Notes: generated by a model from the letters alone, not told the origin. Counted from the stretch's first letter, positions 46,322-58,371 are shown. The stretch: 64,000 nt of DNA from Conoideocrella luteorostrata (GCA_032433595.1 JASWJB010000034.1:1-64000); one strand, 5' to 3'. A program made the numbers and translations.

Positions 46322-47144
46322 ATGGCTTCACAGCAGCAGAACACGGCTCTTGCCCAGCCAGAAAACACTTATCAACCTGCTGCAACGACACAGCACGAAA
46401 GTAACAGCAATACCAACATCCAGCCTGCCCAGCAGACTCAGCAGACTCAACAGACTCCCACCGAACAGCAAGCCCCCCCGCCATACGATGGGAACAAGGA
46501 GGCCTCTCGCGGCCAGCCGCAGCAGCAGCCGCCTCCGGGGAACAATCAGAACGGTCAGCCTGCCACCGTCATTCCTTTGAATCAGCTTGCCGACAAGCCT
46601 CAGTGGATTGATTGCCCGTTTTGCCATAAGCGAACCATGACGATTGTTCAACGGGAAGGCACCTCAATGCAAATGTGAGTATCACGACGAAAGAATGGAG
46701 GATACTCTAAGAAAAAATTGTGAGGGGCCAAATGCTAATTCTTTCCTTAGTGTTGTCGGTGCCGTTCTCTGCCTCTTCTGCATCTGCTTAACATGTGTCC
46801 CCTGCCTGGCTGGTTGGTTCGAGGACACCGAGTACCGATGCTCGGGGTGCAAGAACATGGTTGCTGTTCGACGACATGATGGCCCTCTTGAGATCTTCGG
46901 CCCCCAAACCCCCGTATACTCTCAGTACGATGGGAGCCACCCTCCCATGGATCCCCAACAGCCGCAGCATCAGCAGCAGCATCAGCAGCAGCAGCATCAC
47001 CAACCGCAGCCTCAGCAACAGCAACAGTTCCAGCATGAACAATATCAACAGCAGCCACAGCACCAGCAGCACGAGCTGCATGAAATTCAGCCCCAAGTTC
47101 AGCAGCATCAAGAACCCGCCGCGCAAGCCCCAGTCAAGAACTAA
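46322..47144 (+). CDS. LITAF-domain protein with Gln-rich tails, 248 aa
   Basis: A member of the LITAF/SIMPLE group, in which a zinc site anchors a monotopic membrane helix at late endosomes or the vacuole. Exon 1 is 46322-46674 and exon 2 is 46751-47144, with a GTGAGT donor and a CTTAG acceptor; the frame closes at 249 codons. The N-terminus is Gln/Pro/Asn-rich with a PPPYDG motif (a possible WW or ubiquitin-ligase binding site). The LITAF domain is complete: WIDCPFCHKRTMTIVQREG, then a hydrophobic segment (VVGAVLCLFCICLTCVPCLAGWF) and YRCSGCKNMVAVRRHDG; the two CxxC knuckles bind zinc. The C-terminal ~75 residues are Gln/His-rich, encoded by CAG/CAGCAT repeats (46965-47075). The intron splits the domain between the first knuckle and the membrane segment. 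Confidence 0.9.
46965..47075. repeat. CAG/CAT-rich repeat coding poly-Gln/His
   Basis: Imperfect trinucleotide repeat in exon 2 of the LITAF-domain gene. Likely length-variable between strains without frameshift. Confidence 0.85.
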
Positions 47145-50100
47145 TCTCGGCATTGTCTTGGAGACTAGTACCTTGGCGCAAAACAATAGACCCATTCCTG
47201 TACTCCTTAATTCTTTATTTCTTCCGGTTATCTTTATATTCTCTGTGCAAGTGTGTGTAGCAATGAAGCCGCTGTATTTCTATCGGCTTGATGTATCGGC
47301 TACGAGGTTGGATTATTGATCAAAGCGGAAAGGCGAGGTGTGAGGAGTAGTTGTTTGGCTAAAATGGTAGTTTTCGTGTTTGTCAGTTGAACGTGCAGTT
47401 GAGATACCAATCCAGAATAACAGAATGCCCATGATACATTGTATGAGGAATAATGCTTTTGAGGCTGCTTAACGCGCTATTAACATTTGTGCTATTGTTT
47501 CTTTCGCAGATGTGCATGTAAGCATACCTAGGTTGCCACAGAGGCGATTGGCTCATCCGTGCGCTTGATGAACTCGTAAAGCGGACAAGACAAGCTTCAT
47601 GACCTAGCCAAATATAGCCGTTTATCCGGGGTATGTTATCTAATGGCGGTTAAACTATTATTTTAGATATAACATGATCCAAGCGCTTCCGGCGGGAACC
47701 TCGCGTACTTCATCTAGCTGCGTGCTGAACCGTAGTTCAAGCTGTGATCACGCTCTGTCATACGGCCAGGAGTAATCACGACGACAATCGAGATCCCAAG
47801 CTAAATAGAAAGACTTTTGAGATAGCTGAGTCTTAATGTCGATACGAAAAAATGAACACAGGCAAAGATAGGAAGAAAAGAATATAAGAAGAGGAAACTA
47901 AAAAAAAAAACAAGCACTTTTCAAGAAGATGGAATACAGCTAAAGAAGGATCAAAGAAGGAAAAACATATAATAAAGATGAGAGCATAGAGAAAAGGAAA
48001 AAACAGGTTTGCCACACGCATGCTTCGTTTTGGATAGCTCATGCGGAATGTTTTTTTGGCCTCCATGGGGTCGTTGATAGTTGAGTCTGTGTCTAGATCT
48101 CCAGCGTCTAGATTGCTTTAAGATCAACTACGGCAATCTGCGGGAGAAGGGTAAATAAGATGAAACTAACGAGGGTGACGGGGTGGTAATTCCAATTAAT
48201 GGTCGTTAACAAACACTGTCGAGGCAAACAACTCAGATAAAATAAAGATCGCCAAATCTAATCACTCCCCAGTGGTCCGCTCTGCCTCTGCATCATTATC
48301 AATATTTGTCTTGCTGATAAGCCTAACGTAGTTAATCTCCGACTCCAGTCCCAACCGCCTAAATATTCCTAAGAAGAGCTCTCTTAAAGCCAACCCTGGG
48401 TGGCACTTTCTTAACCAAATAATATGGGCTGTCGTGGCCGACATCACATAAGCCATAAGCTTGATTATTGCCTTTCTCCTCTATTTCGACAATTCCAGCC
48501 AATATCCCAAATAAAGAGCCTCTCAGTTTCCACTGAGATCAAGTCGTTTGATTGCGCTATACTTGTCTGGATACAGGATGACAACAGACAGCCTAAATTC
48601 TTGATACTTTGTGCACTACTCTGCGTTTATAACCTCCTCTATATTATACTACTGGACTCTGTCGAGCATAAACAACCATCAGTAATTTTCTGCCAGATAC
48701 TATGTATAGAGCCACTGACCACAAAGCTATCCACAGCAAATATTTGGTTCCAATGGGAAAAGACCAGAGACTGCCGTCCGAAGCAGTGGACAAGCTGTTC
48801 TACTAAATACACAGCACTCCTGGAGATAGCCTTATTGTTACGCGTATGTTTCATAAATGATATTTTTCTTAACTACGGTATACTAAACTCTTCTCTTCTA
48901 TAGACATCTCCACTCAAAAGTTTTGTCGATATTAAACGTGAAAGAGAACATCGCGGACGGATGTTTAGATTCTGCCTGATATTTTGCTAGCTCATATCCT
49001 CCGTATTACGATCTGAACGCCGACACAGGCTACCAGGGCTTGGCGGACGCAACCAGTTAAGGAACTCTATAACGAAGAGGACGGTGGTTTAGAGCATCAA
49101 ATCACAAGGTTAAGACTGTTCTTCTCGCCAAGCCTGATCAGCCCAATTGGAGAATCCTGCTGGGAAATGGGAGGAAATGCTGCAGGCAGTTGCAGTAGCA
49201 ACCAGGTCAGGAGCCACAACAACACGAGCATCTGCAGCTAGAGCCGCAGCCGGTATTGGCTATGCACGTGCCGACGTTGTGACATATCACTACCCAGGAT
49301 ACTACATCAAAACCACCATTGTATGATGTTGCTAGAGTCGCATTGGTCCTTAGCTTCCGACTTCGTTTCCGTCGAGATCCACGTCCTGGAGAGGGAGACT
49401 TGGTATTTACCATTCCACGCCTGCAGTTCTTCGCAGAAGGTGTCTGAACCCAAGTGTCGCAAAAGGCACAAGTGCAAGATGTAGAAACAGACAAGAACCG
49501 TCGAGACTTGATTAGCCGCGACCGGCCACTATGTGGAAAAGCTGTTGGGCTGAGTGCGAACAAAGACTTTTATAACCTCCAGAAGCAAGGCATGAGGGAA
49601 GATAATATGTTGTATCTCCTAATTACGCATGCGGCTGTTATCGTTCAAGCTGGGTTGGAAAACGCTGAAAAATGTCTTATCAGCAAAGGGTAATGTCCTC
49701 ATCCATAGCGTTCTCGCTTGCGTTCAGTGTTCTTCTCAAATACATGTTTATATTTATTGCCTTATCCGAATTCTAACAGAGTGGTTACGAATCTGTCTTG
49801 ATGAATAAGAGTCTTAAAAACTGTCGTAATTGTTCCCTTTCCCTGCATAGAGCTATGAGATGATGGCCGTGTACTACGTGCTGTCATGCTGATAGAGATG
49901 ACAAAGAAACTCGTGATATGATTGATAATGAGACTTGAGTGGAGGCAGAAACTTGTTGTCTTAAGAGGTATATACAAATATTCACTTCAAGTCTTTTATT
50001 GGCGTGATTGTTTCAAGTTTCTTTCTTTTCTTTTTCTGTTATAGTTTCCACCCCAGTTATTATATTATCAATAAGCACTAGCTAGTTATTATGCACCACA

Positions 50101-51347
50101 TGCCGGCTATACTCTGTGCCGAGAACGTTGACTAGTTTTGCGGTTTAGCGTTGCTGTTTGAATAGATGTACCAGTTGCGTGTGTGTTAGCAGAAGGCAAA
50201 AGGCGACACTGTTGAGGCGTCTGGTCGATACATTCGTATCTGTACCTTTATTGGCGGTTAGTTTACGGAGTATATGGCGAGGAAACAGCGACCGAGATCC
50301 AGAGACGCTATGGGGTTCTAGAGCTTTTTTTGTGGGCTTCGAAAGGGTAGTTGGTTGAGGGTGGATGTATATGGAGTCCATTTTATGAGTTCCGAACCGG
50401 GTTAGTTCTATATCAACCCTCCCTCCCATGCGGTTGGTCAACGAGTGGCACGCCGATGTGCGGACGGGAGAAATTCATGGCCGTCGTATGCAAATGATGC
50501 GCAAATTCATGCGCTATGAATACAGGGCTGGAACAGATGAGAGAATCCGAAGAGCTAAAGTAGCAACGTACGTGGTGGTCATACTGCAGAAGGACTAGCA
50601 AAGGAAAAATGAAACGGGAATCGCCGGGGACATTTTGGTACAGATATCGTGGCATTGCACGTAAGCATGGATGCGGGTGCGCACTTTCTGAGGCTAGAAG
50701 CAGCTGTCATCGGCGTGTTGACATAATTTCCGGTCAATCTATCACTCACTATCTTGAGGAAAATTTACCCAATAAAAAATAGCTGTGCCGCTTTGTTCAT
50801 AATGCAGAAACGCGAGGTAGTTTACCAAAATCGCGTTAGCTGTGGTTGTCTTGATCAGTATTTTCTATTAAAAGTATAAATCGTCGCTGCTGCGAATTGC
50901 TGGTTGGGCTTACCGCGAGCTATCCTGGGCCATTTCAAGAGTGTGTGATAGTATGGAGGATCTGCGTCGTCTGCTATCCACTGACTCTGCGGATATTCTT
51001 GCATGCTCTCCCTGTTTGTGTTGTGCATTTCAATTTAGAATGACTGCATCGTCGACATAACTACCAACCTCTGCTTCCATGGCGCTGATGACTTCCTGAG
51101 AAGACTGTTGCACAGCATCCCGAGGAGGCTTTCAAACACAATCAACTGCTCGCGTTTTCTTGACTACATAAACGTCGGACTGTCAACCTCTACGATAGAA
51201 AGTTGTCGCTGGCAACAAAACAGAACAAAAACACCGTCTCTCCATTTATACAAGGCAGCTTAGCATTTGTTGTTGTCAAATTCTTACTCACCTACTCTTT
51301 GACCTCTAGCATAGACCCAAGATCCCCCCCCTCGGGTTTCTTGCAAG
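47145..51347. other. Gene-poor AT-rich region, 4.2 kb
   Basis: No intact gene recognised. Between about 47800 and 49000 the DNA is AT-rich, with A-rich plus-strand tracts (47840-48000). Open frames with broken, protein-like stretches occur on both strands, for example 48262-48456 minus and 48424-48903 plus. This could be a decayed mobile element or simply AT-rich spacer; no transposase or reverse transcriptase motif is readable. A TACGGAGTA copy is at 50264. Confidence 0.5.
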
Positions 51348-51581
51348 ATGTGCTTGAGAGTAAATTTCTATAACGGCTGCGTAACCTGCGGATTGACATG
51401 GAAAATCCGTGTGCAAGATTTCAGCCCATGTCCAGCAGCGAGGGTGAGAAATCCAGAGCGTCCACAATGGGGGGACTGTGAAACCGGAAGCATGGAGAAA
51501 GAAATACCGCCAACAGAGGCAGTTTGTGACACCTGTGAGATCGCGGCGCAAGAGCGGCTGGGCATGACCCGAAAAGCCTAG
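51348..51581 (+). CDS. Small cysteine-containing hypothetical protein, 77 aa
   Basis: A single exon from ATG (51348) to a stop at 51579-51581, preceded by a C/T-rich leader. It begins MCLRVNFYNGCVTCGLTW and contains seven Cys in total, in a CxxC (CVTC), FSPCP, WGDCE and VCDTCE pattern that could bind a zinc ion. It resembles the many small CxxC-bearing orphan proteins of filamentous ascomycetes, but I cannot name a family. There is no signal peptide. Supporting a real gene are the patterned Cys spacing and good start context; against it is the short length. Confidence 0.45.
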   Translation: MCLRVNFYNGCVTCGLTWKIRVQDFSPCPAARVRNPERPQWGDCETGSMEKEIPPTEAVCDTCEIAAQERLGMTRKA

Positions 51582-52714
51582 GTGAGCAGTATAGTCAGCA
51601 TCATGATGGGTCTTAAAAAAGTCTGATACAATCGGCGGCCCCGGCAATCTTGGGGTGGCTTTTACTGAAATAATGGCGCTTTGGATGACGCTTGGATCAA
51701 GTTTCGCGATGTGGTGATGACGTGGAACTGAACATCAACGATCGGGATGCTGAGTTATTGAGGACCCAGAACTTCATTCAGAAAAGGGAGTCTAGACGGC
51801 CAGATCCCGTTATAATGCATGGCATATAAAAAGATGTCGGGCTTTGGGAACGCCATGCAAGTCTGTCTCCCTTGATCGACGTGTATCCGGATCAGCGTGT
51901 CAGTTACCGTGGCAAGGCGTTTAGCTACCTCTCTCAACAGGTAATACCAGCGCATGCCAGGTGGGCTGGGAGATGGTGTGTAATGAGACAGATTTGCAAG
52001 CATGTTTGGTTTCCGGTCACGTTTAACAACATGGCTAGAGCAGTATATCTCGACATCCAGCTCTCACAAACGTCAGCCCGACTACAGCGTTTCAGGACAC
52101 AATGCGTGTCAGTGGTAGAGAGATAGAAGGTGACTTTAGGCCTTGCACCTGCCTATAAAGAGAACTGCAGCGATCTCTCGGCCCCCTCTTGTTGGAAGCC
52201 ATGTCTGAAGGAAATTCCTCGACACCACTTTCGTCCTGCAAGCCACTGGAGTGACAGACATGCGCAAGCCTGCCGACCCATGCTCGACTAGGGTACTTAA
52301 AGTGCTAATTAACTCCAGACCCTGGTTCTAATTCACACGGGGCCGGGTTAGGTGGTCGCATTCGATGTCTCAACCGGAATGCCTGTTCGGGAAGTGGGTG
52401 GCTAGAAGCTGCACACCCCTGTCACAGGCTGCCGCTCCGTCATTTTCGAGGGCCAATCCGAATAATGAAAGACATTTCTTCTCCGTTATATGCCTCGGGC
52501 AGGCTTGCAGATTTCGCCGCGCTGAAATAAATTGGTGTGTTGTGTTGTTGTTGACGAAGCATTCCTTGAGGCGGCCGACGTCCGATGTGGGGCTGTGGGC
52601 TGACGAGCAACCCAGGATGGATTCGAGAACAAATATGCTTGGTCGTCATTCCAGGTCCAACGTCGTGGTTCGCGCCGCGCGGGAGCGCGGGAGATGGTGC
52701 ATGGTATGGGGCAA

Positions 52715-52758
52715 CTTTTTTTTTAAAGAAAAAAAAAAAAAATTTCAGAGGGGGGGGT
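52715..52758. repeat. Adjacent T, A and G homopolymers
   Basis: A T run (about 9), AAAG, an A run (about 14), TTTCAGA and a G run (about 8) follow one another within 45 bp. It can fold as an A:T hairpin and may also be an assembly weak point. Confidence 0.8.
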
Positions 52759-53570
52759 TTGGGAGCCAGCCCGATAAGCTAAGAGACTGAACCGATTGAA
52801 AGTTGCAAAATCTACGGCGTAACGGTTGTACAAATCGATAACACAGGCCCTACCTGTTCGCTCGTAGGTGTCAATCGACTAGGAAGACATGTCCCACACC
52901 GAAAGCTGAGCCAGGATTGGTCACTGACCGTCTTGGAACTGCCTAGTCGGCTCAAATGAGTCGTCTAGGCACGGAGCACAGTAGCTTACCGTACAACTAT
53001 TGCAATAGTTGGTGGAGACGATGGGGATCAAGTGACGGCATGTAAGATGCGATGCGAACGCAACAACAAGCTTTTATTGTAGGATTGCAGGTGCTGTACT
53101 CCGTACATACTCTGGCGGTACAAAGTATACAACAGCGTGGAGGTGAGCTGCCCGGTTGTAACTATTTGGTGTGTGTACGGGCACCGAGTACATACAAGTG
53201 AAAGAAGCTTCTTGTGCTAAGACAGGGCACTCTATTGTACCAAGTACTCGGCCGCGGAGACAGGATCGCTGGGCCGGCCGGACAGGGAACGAAATCAACA
53301 ACGTCGCGGCGCACCTCAATATCCTGGATGCAGCATTGTGCAACAGCAGATCTCTCGCCCGGCTGGCCGTTTGGGGGTGGGGGTCGGCACCTGTCACCCC
53401 GTCTGGCTTGTCCAGAGAGGTTCTGCAAGACGGATGTGCTATTATTGAAAAAGCAATAATAAGAAAGATGCTGTCACTGTGCAGTCGACAGCGCTGTGCC
53501 GAGAACGGAGTGTCGTGCGGTGTGGGACCTGACACCAAGGAAATCGATCGAAACACCAGGTGCAGCACAA

Positions 53571-53640
53571 TGCAGACGAGTGCAGACGAGTGCGAGAGAG
53601 CGCAGCAGAGTGCAAGAGAGAGTGCAGCAGAGTGCAGCAG
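53571..53640. repeat. Imperfect tandem repeat of GTGCAGACGA / GTGCAGCAGA type
   Basis: About seven decanucleotide-like units rich in GCAGA and GAGAG, giving open frames on both strands by composition. Confidence 0.8.
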
Positions 53641-53725
53641 GGAACTCGAGGTAACTATAGAATACGGATTATTTGTCCGCAGATCCGAACAGGAAGGGCC
53701 TGCCCTTGGCTGCAGCTGCCCTAAC

Positions 53726-53761
53726 GGCTTCACTAACAGCTTCACTAACTCCTTCACTAAC
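53726..53761. repeat. Three 12-nt units of (N)CTTCACTAAC type
   Basis: GGCTTCACTAAC, AGCTTCACTAAC and TCCTTCACTAAC in direct tandem. Confidence 0.85.
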
Positions 53762-55730
53762 GGCAAAGGCTGCATCCTCTCCGTGGCTCTAGACTTTCCT
53801 TGCAGGAACGTTGCCAACCACACCCTCTCTCGGCTTGCTGGGTATAGTTCGGACAAGACGTTGTCGATATGCTCCGGAGCCTTGAAGGTGGTCCGCAACC
53901 GGCATGATTTTGCCAGGCTATACGGAAGGCAGTATTGGCGATTCAGTCTGCGCTCCAAGCCAGCAATCAGAGCATATATGGCTTCGTAACACCGCAACGT
54001 ACCGCCGTGCAATCCTTATTGCGTTGCACAATACGGAGTACGGTATGGGGTACTGGCACGCGGACAAAACCGGCCACTTATTGCCGGCGCCTCTCTCATC
54101 GATGACTGTTCTCCACTTGACTCTGTCTGCACCGGACCGACAAATGGGTTAAAAGCCTACGGCCGCCATAACGGGAATTTTCCGACCCAGGCATGGCGTC
54201 TCGGGCTAATTACCGCCTTCCTTGTTTTCCTGTTTCCTGCTTCTTGTTTCTCATCCGTTGCCTTTTTCCCTTTTTCCCTTATTTTATTTGTTTTGTTTGG
54301 GGAGCAGGGGAGGGGACCTTGACGTTACGTCGTCACTATTTCGTTTCCTGGTGTCCCATCAAATAATCGTTGAAACGCGGGGTCATGGCTTTCTCCAAGA
54401 AGTCATTCTAGGTAGGCCCCATGATATTTGTGGTTGCGGACTGCGGTGGATAATTATCCCCATTTGCGTCACGGAAACCGAACTAGTGGTCGTGTCCGTG
54501 TGAACTGATCCGCCTAGCAGCTCATGCCGGGTGCTCCGTAATACGGCACCACTACTCCGCATGCGGTGGTTAAAAAAGTGAGACTCTGGGTTTGCTTCAA
54601 TGGACTCTGAAATGCAGCGAATGCTACAGAGTAAAGGTGGTCCACATGGCTGAAGAGAGCGAAGGCGGGAGAAGCCGTGGGCACAGCTGAATAAGGCAAC
54701 TTGCCTCCAGTTACGGTGGACATTCCGGGTCCACGATCGTAACAATTCTAGAGACATATGAATCTTCAAGTGAAAGAACATTTTCGACATACCGAGAGCA
54801 GCTCCCACGGTTCCCGATGGAAGTCATGGATCGGAGTCGTGACCATGGGCCAGCCCATGGTTCTTCTAGACCTTGTTTACACAAAAGCTTCAACAACGCT
54901 GCCACGCGGTCTCGACAGGATCATTGTTCTGCAGACAAAGTGGAAAGTGGTTAAAGACAGGTGGAACTTTTGTGTATGGCTGAGACTCAGTTTCATAGCA
55001 GTAGTGTTGAGGCAGGACTGCCTGCGAGAAAGTCTGCAAGAACCTGGGCCCCAGCTGAGGATTTTCTTATTGTTGGAGCTGTTAGTTGATGCAAGCACCA
55101 GGCTTGCGTCTTAGATGGCCTGCAGCATCCACTTACGGACCAAGCAATGCGGCCCGCTACTACTACGTACATACATAGTATTCCGTGGTAATCAGTGGCG
55201 GCTGCCGCGAAGAGAAAGAAAAAGGCTCACATAACCTGAGTAGTTACAGCTGCGTTCATGCCACAGGTCCATCCGGTTTCAATCTTACCAAACGGTATTC
55301 TTGCCTCCTGTACCTCGCGACTGTTGGACTTCCCAGCTTCAAGCCAGCTTCAGCAGCCCTATGGAAAAGCGGGCGAGATGGCCGTTCTACTTTTATTATC
55401 CCGGTTGGCAGCAGTCTGCACAGGGCACTGTACTGTATTATAGCACATTCGAGTCAGATTCATCGGCAATCGTCCAATCCAGGTCGCTCGTTCTTGGTAA
55501 GTGCCAATGACACAGAGTGCGGAGTACGAATACAATGCTAGTATGGTACCAATAAATGCAGAGATGGATCCACTGATCTCACAAGGGACAACCATCTGGT
55601 CCGAACGGAGAGTCCTCAAGGGTCTGTCTGAGGGTAGGACAGGGATCTTCGATGAGCGGTGCGACGCTATCAAGCTGGCGGTTCAAGACCAGGCCAAACA
55701 GGCATCATCAATCTTTTTCAAAGACGCAGA

Positions 55731-55768
55731 GGTGGCGAGTGGTGAGTGGTGAGTGGTGAATGGTGGAT
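55731..55768. repeat. GGTGAGT heptamer tandem repeat
   Basis: Four to five GTGGTGA/GGTGAGT units with one variant (GGTGAAT). They happen to look like 5' splice-site consensus. Confidence 0.85.
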
Positions 55769-57368
55769 GTTGGGAGACACACCTCGAGAACGACGTGGGC
55801 CCCTGGTACAGCCCGTCATCGTGGCTCCCAGGTTTTGCCAGGGTCCAGGATTCAGCCAGCTGCCCACCATCTCTTCAACTAGTCTTGGGTGCGATCTAAC
55901 TAACCAGCTAACCAACAACCAACAATCGACTTGCCAACCACCGGCGCAACCCAAGCCAACGTCAAGGAAGACAAAGCGCACCCGCCGTCTTTTCGAACAA
56001 GCAGTTAATGAAACACTCACGCACACACGCCTTCTTGCTGCTGACCACCGTATCTGTGCCCAAGGAGGAATCGCCATTGAACCTAGGGATCATGGGGAGT
56101 AGCTATTGTAAGATATTTGCGGGTTTGTGGCTTGCCCTTGCCACTTTGCCATTGAGTTCATGTCTCCACCCGCCACCACATGCAAAGCACATGCCAAAAC
56201 CAAAAGCTGAACAATCCACAGAAGGAGTGCGGGTCAATAGTATTGTCGCTGTGCTTGAGTGTCAGTGTTTCTGTACAACGACTCGCCATGAGGCCCTTTG
56301 AAGTGGAATCGTCTGGGCGTAATAGAGTTCGCTAATTGATAGTATGCGTCTGAAGTGGCTAGGTCTGTTTGCCCGTGGGACGGGACCGTTTGATGAAATC
56401 TCATTGGCAACCTTGCCCCGGCAGCCAAGATTTTGTGGCCCATGCTCTTCTATTTAATTTAGTGGGGACAGAAGCCAGAATGGGCGTCATCCGTCGTCGA
56501 TCACTGGAAGAACTCGTGATGCTGGAGTGATGGTTTGTAAATTTTCGGCCATTCCGTTTCCATTAGATGCTTTACGAGGGTGAAGCGGCCGTCGTGCCTT
56601 GATACATTGACGGTTTATGTACGGAGCCGAAAGGTTAGCATTTGCTTCATTCTACTGCAGGCAGCTCATTTGCATTTTAACATGCATTAACTAGGACCGC
56701 CGGCTGGAGAAAGCCCATCCAATACGTGATATAGTCATGGTTCTGTGCCATAGGTAGCACCGCATCTTACTACCACTGCATCCTAGTACATTTTCTCCCC
56801 GGGCGCCAATAGCGACTTGGAGGGCGTCACCAGTGCATCTTGACCGAACGCAAATGTAAGGGCCAGCGTAGTAATGGGTGGCGCTGCAACCATGGTGGTC
56901 TTGTATTGATATTTCGATGGATGGCCCATGGTTTGGATGTCGCTCCTGAGGTGGGACAGCAGCGGTGGTGAAGATGCTTGCACGTTCGATGCACGCGCCA
57001 GGTTCCGATGTTGGATAGTCGAGGCGGTCGTGGCCCAATTCAGCAATGCGCGGCAGTGTTGGGATGGCTGAAACTGCAGCAAATAGTCCTCGGGACCGAA
57101 CACTCCTCCTCCCCATGGATCTGAAGAATACTGAGACACAAACGGAGATGAAAAAGGAGATGATGTAGCCAAGTATTTGCCTACGAACAGTGCAAAGACG
57201 AAGAGCAAGACGGGCAGGAGCCCGTGTCATGGCCCCTTCCCTCGTTAATTAAGCACATTTTCTCCCGTGGTACGGAGTACAGTAGGGAGTTGACAAATTG
57301 TACATACAATACAAGACTCGATCGACAGGGTGGAACGGGAACACTGACTTCCGATCACTATTGCACTG

Positions 57369-57384
57369 TACGGAGTACGGAGTA
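57369..57384. repeat. Tandem TACGGAGTA pair sharing TA, upstream of areA
   Basis: Two direct copies (57369-57377, 57376-57384), with single copies at 57271-57279 and 57448-57456 in the same 186 bp, about 0.9-1.1 kb upstream of the areA start codon. Confidence 0.9.
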
Positions 57385-57832
57385 GTACTCGGTAGAATAC
57401 GCATTTCAGCATCATCAACAGACATCACGGAACTGAGCATCAATTGGTACTCCGTATGCACATCACTTTGCCTGCAACAAGTTTATTTACCAGAAAAGAG
57501 ATCTGCTCCAATTGTTAAAAGAGGGACTCGAGGGTCCTGGACCCGCAACCCGGCCGGACTTTCGGCGAGTCGTGCGTCAATTATTAGAGACAGACGGACG
57601 GAAATAATTTTGGCGCCTCTGGCCCTTGGCAGGCAGCTCTTTATACAGCACTGTCAGTCAGTCACCCGTGCACCGCACCTGAAAATAGCGGCACTTGATG
57701 AGCTTGTGACACTGCGGCTGTTGGCAACCACATTGCCAGGCTGGTTAGGGGCTGCATCGGATTATTGACCGACGGAGCTGTGACATTATAGAAGGTCGAC
57801 CTGGTACTTCTTCGTCGCTGACGACTTGTCGT

Positions 57833-57870
57833 TGTCTGGTCTGGTCCGGTCCGGTCTGGTTTGGTCTGGC
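57833..57870. repeat. GGTCT/GGTCC pentamer repeat
   Basis: About seven pentanucleotide units (TCTGG/TCCGG) about 500 bp upstream of the areA start codon, followed shortly by a 14-nt T run (57882-57895). Confidence 0.85.
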
Positions 57871-58119
57871 TGCAACTGTCCTTTTTTTTTTTTTTGGGTT
57901 GCTGTAACCTCCTACTAGGGTATTCCGTGGTTTGCTGCGACTTGGCCGAGGACCGTCGCCATACTAACTACCCCGCCGCATCAAGTCAGTCCATCCCAGC
58001 CCATCCCATCGGGGGGGGCCAGCCATGCACGCACCCGGCTCTCTCCGTCATCGCCGCCGCCCATCCCCAGCTGCCCCCCAGTGCCCGCAATAACCACTGC
58101 GAGTCACTGCGCGTGCAAG

Positions 58120-58176
58120 TGGTGCTGCCGCTGCCGCTGCCGCTGTCGCTGTCGCTGTCGCTGTTGTCGTGGCTGC
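58120..58176. repeat. Trinucleotide/hexanucleotide repeat (CTGCCG, CTGTCG) in areA leader
   Basis: About eight 6-nt units 200-250 bp upstream of the areA start codon. The areA frame is open through it but has no in-frame ATG. Confidence 0.85.
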
Positions 58177-58371
58177 TGCGTGTCGTGGTCGCTGTCCATC
58201 CATGCCGCCGCCTTGGCTTGGTTTGCGCTTGCGCTTGTGTCGGGCCTGCGCTGTCCCTCTCTCGAATGTGCTCTCGACTCTTTCGCCGTTTGCCTCATCC
58301 CTCCCATCAATCGTAAATACTTGCCCGTCAGTGTCGCAACATTTCTAGTCAATCCTAGACCCGTCGCTGCC

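Larger units (their letters stand above)
51582..58371. promoter_or_regulatory. Long region upstream of areA, 6.8 kb, no recognised gene
   Basis: Open frames occur on both strands, the longest being 53171-53989 plus overlapping 53074-54012 minus. They have repeat-driven composition and no domains, so I do not call them. The region holds simple repeats (53571-53640, 53726-53761, 55731-55768, 57833-57870). It also has a mixed homopolymer block at 52715-52758, a T run at 57882-57895, and TACGGAGTA words at 53097, 54032, 57271, 57369, 57376 and 57448. The last kilobase is probably the areA promoter and leader. Confidence 0.5.

Noticed and set aside
53074..54012. Long open frames on both strands (312 codons minus, 272 codons plus)
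   Set aside because: They overlap almost fully in opposite directions, contain the tandem repeats, and show no domain or signal. Composition explains them.
56691..57230. 179-codon minus-strand frame with a hydrophobic start
   Set aside because: A competing frame of similar length overlaps on the same strand; no motif, and codon use is unlike the real genes.
58081..58371. In-frame open extension upstream of the areA ATG
   Set aside because: It is a Cys/Arg-rich translation of a trinucleotide repeat with no ATG; treated as leader.
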